Assembly (NCBI GenBank): GCA_045647865.1
Contig: JAZRMW010000002.1
Span: 91,863-155,862 of the forward strand
Direction of reading: 5' to 3'
From: Phocaeicola_A sp045647865
Lineage (GTDB): Bacteria; Bacteroidota; Bacteroidia; Bacteroidales; Bacteroidaceae
Length of the DNA: 64,000 bases
The notes under the pieces were generated by a model. It searched no databases and had not been told where the DNA came from. It saw only the letters and a list, made by a program, of their open reading frames with translations. Both the position numbers and the translations under genes were made by a program. Below, piece after piece: positions 61,801-64,000 of this stretch; position 1 is the first letter of the stretch; each line of letters opens with the position of its first letter.

Positions 61801-63102
61801 ACTGAAGTGGGGTTGACTTGTGCAACTGAAGGTGCAGTAATCTACTATACTCTCGACGGTTCTTGTCCGTGTGACGAGAATGCACCGCGTCTGATTTATG
61901 AAACTCCGATTGCCATTACCGAAGACATGACCATCAAGGCTATGGCTGTGGTAGAGGATCGGGACGAAAGTGAAGTGGCAGAATTCAGTTTCACCATCAA
62001 GCGTACCAACTTGGGTATGGAACTGAAGGAGGGTTGGAACTGGGTATCGCACAATATGGAGACAGAAGTACCTACCACAGCCCTGCCGCAGAATGCAACC
62101 CGCATTGTGGGACAGACCGCCGAATTGGTGAACGATCCAGTTTATGGACTTATCGGAAACTTGAAGACCTTGCAGCCCGATGAGGCTTACAAGGTACAGA
62201 TGAGTGCAGACTCTATCCATGTGATGAGCGGTTACGAGTTCAATCCGGCTACAAACATCGACTTGAAGAGCGGTTGGAACTGGTTGGGCTATCCTGTAAA
62301 CCAGACTATGAGCCTGAGCGAAGCATTTGCCAATATGCAGCCCGACAATGAAGATTACATCGTGGGTCAGGATGGCTTTGCACAGTATGCAGATGGAACT
62401 TGGACAGGTACGTTGCTGACGTTGAATCCGGGTATGGGTTACCTCTATCACTCACAGAATGACAAGGCGTTTGCCTATAACAGTGCGATTGTATCCAAGG
62501 CACGTGCGGTCTATGGACGTGGAATAAAAAATGAAACTCCGTGGGCTGTTGACAAGAACAAGTATCCTAACGTGATGCCTTTGGTGGCCGATGTCTATGT
62601 GGATGGTCAGAAGATGGCGGCAGGAAGTTATGCCGTGGGAGCCTTCTGTGGTACAGAGTGCCGTGGTGTTGGCAAATACGTGAATGGCAGACTGATGATG
62701 AACATCTATGGCGAAGCCAACGAAAAGATTACATTCCGTGCTGTGAATAACGAATCGGAAGAGATGTTTGACATCGTAGAGCAGTTGGCATTTACAGAAA
62801 CGTTGCAGGGTAGTCTGTATCTGCCGTATGCCTTGAATGTAGGTGGTGCAACGGGTATTGCTGAAGTAGAAGCAGCATGGAAAGTTTGGCTTGACATGCC
62901 TATGCTTTACCTCTCGTTGAACGGTAACGGATTTGACCGTGTGACTTTGACGGATGCGTATGGAAACATCGCACTGGTGAAGGAACATGTGGCAGATGGT
63001 GAAGCCATCCGTATAGATCCGTTGGCAGATGGTGTATATATCGTGACTGCTGAACAGAACGGACAGATGTTCTACAAGAAGATTGTGAAAACTGGTAAGT
63101 AA
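55891..63102 (+). CDS. Giant multidomain surface protein (2403 aa) with Cys-cluster
   Basis: Signal peptide ~1-21 (ALFGQ). Domain order by eye: two Flg_new/Big-like repeats (~45-125, ~130-205), one LRR_5-like block (~235-375), a carboxypeptidase-regulatory-like fold (~550-630), a DUF11-like domain (~867-965), an Ig-like domain (~975-1050), an AT-rich-encoded helical segment (~1185-1575) with a hydrophobic stretch (FLGSIGIASGIGAEISIATI), four Cys repeats of CPKCGxxPCxC type (~1576-1633), a second regulatory-like domain (~1645-1740), a chitobiase-C-like domain (~1955-2035), two GWNW repeats (~2045-2190), an AFCGTECRGV module (~2225-2320) and a type-A-like C-terminus. Probably an adhesin. Function unknown. 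Confidence 0.85.
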   Translation: MKKIINICFLWMCQLALFGQARIGDNPDYNPTNPGDPQVPVITKTYGLSTVVSPVGAGSTNFSGTAQYAEGKSVYVSAYSNTGYQFMHWALGDSVVSTFASFYYTMPAKNVTLTAVFKYNPSSPADPDSLGLKYDLQVVASPKQGGSFNVSSTEVQEGHSTDLYAYPNTGFRFKGWQVDGEIVSTVSPYNYTMGDKNVTITGIFEYNPSNPSNPGKNSWNKTTGEVIADDFTAGSLYSAINQVTGGENSSVTLITVSGKMSSNDFSIANNFSNCTMVDLKRTYGYTDVPDYAYDYNTALTSIILPASIENIGYRAFYQASNLTDVTCYAVTPPTVESNAFKGIAESAVLHVLSAAIPLYAEAEGWKDFTILPLIEEVQALEVNLPADSKDGRYKNMILELVNVESGQKQKYVISDRVSYTFNGLLKKSIFNVYVRSNMNAVLGQIENISIEDKDVSVTFESLLQPQEVTLDILTPDGMDVTSQTQIRWFDGKNNYLQQSNKLVGLLAGTKVCYRITLPQNLGMQYVLPSDSLYTIQEGDNALVCVLQPLEEVSISGRVKDVTTGSALSGAVVSVSQKLNGLYSKAFTVKTDNKGEFTAKVFNDQSIITVSATDYLSQNLEFLNFNDTTFVGEVALKGIVGATITTNFTYTKSVAEGEMAEVQNWYSDYANVAYEIYNETQQRAITQFNVQYPNIVLLEEVAEGDLLKLIASSRTNAFAPVTATATINALNRAETTIDIVEFSGIKAVFTSTDNASVVGLLYDNKGELVKKYTYSNASLTIPDLQDGEYTLVSMGNSTQFSSIFNLSQFAAVGLVEGVDYVKNTVLVKSGVVATIFNDLIPMLDESKFYYMGENSLFSVNKTSIVAGNYLTLKGKIEFKSAYTSKVSNVSLVVDLPESCSFVENSVMVGSKIAGYTLEGNRLTIPLTGKYTDQVRFCIIPTVGGDYAPNAFAQFTLEDKEILQPIGNVNFTVEGLTISVPSTVAKTSVPISGTVQHGNSTIEIFDNGVKIGETTSLANGVWSTTCELDEPYNLSTHRIYAKVTTKQGLELLSETQECMYDKNNIEVKTVTMINVSHRVGNYYEEKTVFDFQNPAKSIPAYWYWPDYPEFTFLIDFTDNDTTKVSNVVLYVKTTKDNYVPLNATYDKNKNLWIASGKFGDWSNYDIPVNVAVDFDCNSNVLGDAEIVYDIISQCDEVFCNDIELDELIRKISNDNLAFQDLYDYLDIENTGTFVLPANLSIFIDEILVDSIIPNIEYNFSDGVLTYTDETGALVSLNCIYSKDIDLSVEDLDAFIPVSLTDGSNMYIRQNENIVDCYHNDRFFSFGLKSTQDKVFAFSHSRSVADEFFQKWGQAKTTIEGLKEIPKVNQIINKISSFLLSGLKKRETQLGTCRDIKLALAQEKLNPQQLEQLDLRKLNECLDRLPREIKQIKDVLVRLKALVKIVDIAAIVNDINTAIESRRDWNDMIAYIKTNDCPNMDALAAQAESYRDRVARGYTVNISMNVASCSGFDKLLAFLGSIGIASGIGAEISIATISQIAAIVSWAVTDISIIQGGVNQILDIKWKTEIHDKIPIIKCEKCPKCGKYPCECKDKCPKCGHKPCICNKVCTKCGHNPCVCDQDKCPICGKRTCTTHFPPPGTEVVHDPSGYVYEGVSSNRIEGVMASCYYKETVEDMYGDLHENIVLWDAEQYAQENPLFTDENGMYRWDVPQGLWQVKFEKEGYQTTYSEWLPVPPPQLEVNIAMTQNKQPEVKAARAYEDGIEVEFDKYMQLDGLTTENIFVTKNGETAAGTVTLLNEEQAYEDNPVTYASKVRFVPETSFLTTDEVTLTVSRKVKSYAGIQMGEDYTQSFDIEKEVKSIVADSLIKVAYNGDKEITVSALPYDAAIGKKMIVKNSSSMIATISADTLTFDENGQAALTLNGDLPGTAMLTFTLADADVQVSSTVQVVSPELLMTASPKATRASGTAVYRGTEVGLTCATEGAVIYYTLDGSCPCDENAPRLIYETPIAITEDMTIKAMAVVEDRDESEVAEFSFTIKRTNLGMELKEGWNWVSHNMETEVPTTALPQNATRIVGQTAELVNDPVYGLIGNLKTLQPDEAYKVQMSADSIHVMSGYEFNPATNIDLKSGWNWLGYPVNQTMSLSEAFANMQPDNEDYIVGQDGFAQYADGTWTGTLLTLNPGMGYLYHSQNDKAFAYNSAIVSKARAVYGRGIKNETPWAVDKNKYPNVMPLVADVYVDGQKMAAGSYAVGAFCGTECRGVGKYVNGRLMMNIYGEANEKITFRAVNNESEEMFDIVEQLAFTETLQGSLYLPYALNVGGATGIAEVEAAWKVWLDMPMLYLSLNGNGFDRVTLTDAYGNIALVKEHVADGEAIRIDPLADGVYIVTAEQNGQMFYKKIVKTGK

Positions 63103-63110
63103 TCGGGATT

Positions 63111-63144
63111 TGCCAACCCTTCTTTCGCAGGGGAAGGGTTGGCA
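63111..63144 (+). terminator. Hairpin between the two last surface-protein genes
   Basis: Perfect 12-bp stem TGCCAACCCTTC / GAAGGGTTGGCA, followed by only ATCCTTT. Possibly a weak terminator or an mRNA processing or stability element. Confidence 0.6.
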
Positions 63145-63168
63145 ATCCTTTAACCGTGAATAGAATCA

Positions 63169-64000
63169 ATGAAAAGAAAAATTATAAGTTGGTTGATGTT
63201 GCTTTTGCCGTTGAATCTTATTTTGGCTCAAGAGACGCATTGGCAGTGCAATATCTATGATTTTCAGTATGACATGACCGCCTATCTGGATGTGACCGTA
63301 GATGGTAATGCCATATCAGATTATAGCAATTATGAGGTGGCTGCATTCTGTGGTGAAGAATGTAGGGGTGTCGCTTCATTGGAAGAGATTCCCAATACAG
63401 AGAAGAAATACTATTATCTCCGTATCCGAAGCAATCAGAATGAAGGGGAAACCATCTCTTTCAAGGTTTATGATAAAGCAAAGGCGAAGGAGTATTCCAT
63501 TGCTGCAAAAACCGTAACGTTTTCTGCACAATCTATGCAGGGGTATCCCAGTTCTCCTGTCGTACTGGGTGCAGCAAACCTTTATCGTCTGACTTATACC
63601 TTGGACGGTGTGGAGTACTCCGTAGATAGCATCGCTTGCGGTACAGAACTGGTTCAGAAGGAAGCATTGGTAAAGGAAGGCCATACCTTCAGTGGTTGGA
63701 GTGAATTGCCTGCTACCATGCCAGCTAAGGATGTGAAGGTAGAAGGAACGTTTACCGTGAATCGTTATACCTTATTGTATATGGTAGATGGTGCAGAGTA
63801 CAAGACGGTAGAACTTGAATACGGAGCAAGCATTACCGCTGAAGCCGCTCCCACCAAAGAAGGTCATACTTTCAGTGGATGGAGTGAAATACCGGCAACT
63901 ATGCCTGCAAGCAATGTAACCGTAACAGGTTCGTTCTCCGCCAACAGTTACAAGGTTACCTACATTTTGGATGGTGAGACGTTCAAGACAGAGCAAGTTG
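63169..64000 (+). CDS. Secreted InlB-repeat protein, 3' end outside window
   Basis: Starts MKRKIISWLMLLLPLNLILA, a signal peptide, and stays open for 277 codons to the window edge. Residues ~25-135 form a module with AAFCGEECRGVASLEE that also occurs near the C-terminus of the 2403-aa protein (AFCGTECRGV). Then at least three Listeria-Bacteroides (Flg_new/InlB B) repeats follow, with the pattern Y-x-V-DG-x-x-Y/F ... KEGHTFSGWSE-x-PATMPA ... G-x-F. These repeats are typical of surface adhesins. It belongs with the two upstream giant proteins. Confidence 0.88.
   Translation, partial: MKRKIISWLMLLLPLNLILAQETHWQCNIYDFQYDMTAYLDVTVDGNAISDYSNYEVAAFCGEECRGVASLEEIPNTEKKYYYLRIRSNQNEGETISFKVYDKAKAKEYSIAAKTVTFSAQSMQGYPSSPVVLGAANLYRLTYTLDGVEYSVDSIACGTELVQKEALVKEGHTFSGWSELPATMPAKDVKVEGTFTVNRYTLLYMVDGAEYKTVELEYGASITAEAAPTKEGHTFSGWSEIPATMPASNVTVTGSFSANSYKVTYILDGETFKTEQV

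Overview
The window looks like a chromosome segment of a gut Bacteroidales (Bacteroides/Phocaeicola type). Evidence: promoters of the Bacteroidetes form TTTG-N19/20-TAnnTTTG with little Shine-Dalgarno use, an RprX/RprY-type two-component system beside an EF-G paralogue, the rpsF-rpsR-rplI trio, a PL11 rhamnogalacturonan lyase, M49 and M13 peptidases with lipoprotein signals, and BspA-like leucine-rich-repeat surface proteins with type-A-like C-terminal domains. I saw no tRNA, rRNA, CRISPR array, prophage or classical insertion sequence. Species cannot be fixed from what I can see.

Layout. 1-6.1 kb: 3' part of an EF-G paralogue, rprX-rprY, a 57-aa membrane protein, a MarR regulator, rpsF-rpsR-rplI. 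6.5-12.9 kb (minus strand): YugP-type metallopeptidase, purA with an upstream Fur-family gene, an AlkD-like protein, dipeptidyl peptidase III, and an AraC-type regulator with an AT-hook tail. 13.0-20.1 kb: a minus-strand leucine operon leuA-[DUF559 element]-leuC-leuD-second synthase (citramalate-synthase candidate)-leuB. It is preceded by a promoter, a 29-codon Leu/Ile-rich leader peptide and mutually exclusive antiterminator/terminator stems. 20.1-28.1 kb: SGNH esterase and PL11 lyase, a secreted protein with a long structured leader, a polysaccharide deacetylase, dusB. 28.3-37.6 kb: U32 peptidase, a short candidate ncRNA, ABC-F ATPase, glycerate kinase, small HTH protein, 5'-nucleotidase-like phosphatase, M13 peptidase. 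37.8-43.6 kb: CBA-type heavy-metal efflux operon with a His-rich adaptor. 43.7-49.4 kb: BNR-4 propeller protein, tsaC, ClC channel, fmt, sigma factor. 49.9-50.5 kb: PIN-type toxin-antitoxin pair between direct repeats. 51.4 kb to the end: three consecutive large surface proteins behind a structured candidate leader RNA.

Signals I rate highest. (1) A DUF559 nuclease-like gene flanked by 53-bp inverted repeats (one mismatch) sits inside the leu operon, and its repeat supplies the new start and N-terminus of LeuC. A related non-coding GC-rich repeat pair does the same to the RND pump at 39.2 kb. (2) Two unrelated intergenic arrays (23783-23920 and 49662-49787) share an identical architecture: a hexamer, its inverse complement at +10, and a period of exactly 22 bp, but with different hexamers (GGAAAC and GGTCAA). 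(3) A complete transcription attenuator lies ahead of leuA. (4) Three candidate structured RNAs: about 62 nt at 29.8 kb, about 262 nt at 25.8 kb, and a multibranched one at 51.07-51.26 kb. (5) A family of intergenic palindromes built from degenerate GACGCGGAT/GACGCAGAT units.

Genome-level theme (inference): this chromosome tolerates many short mobile palindromes, some of which have been absorbed into reading frames (LeuC, the RND pump, the ABC-F ATPase).
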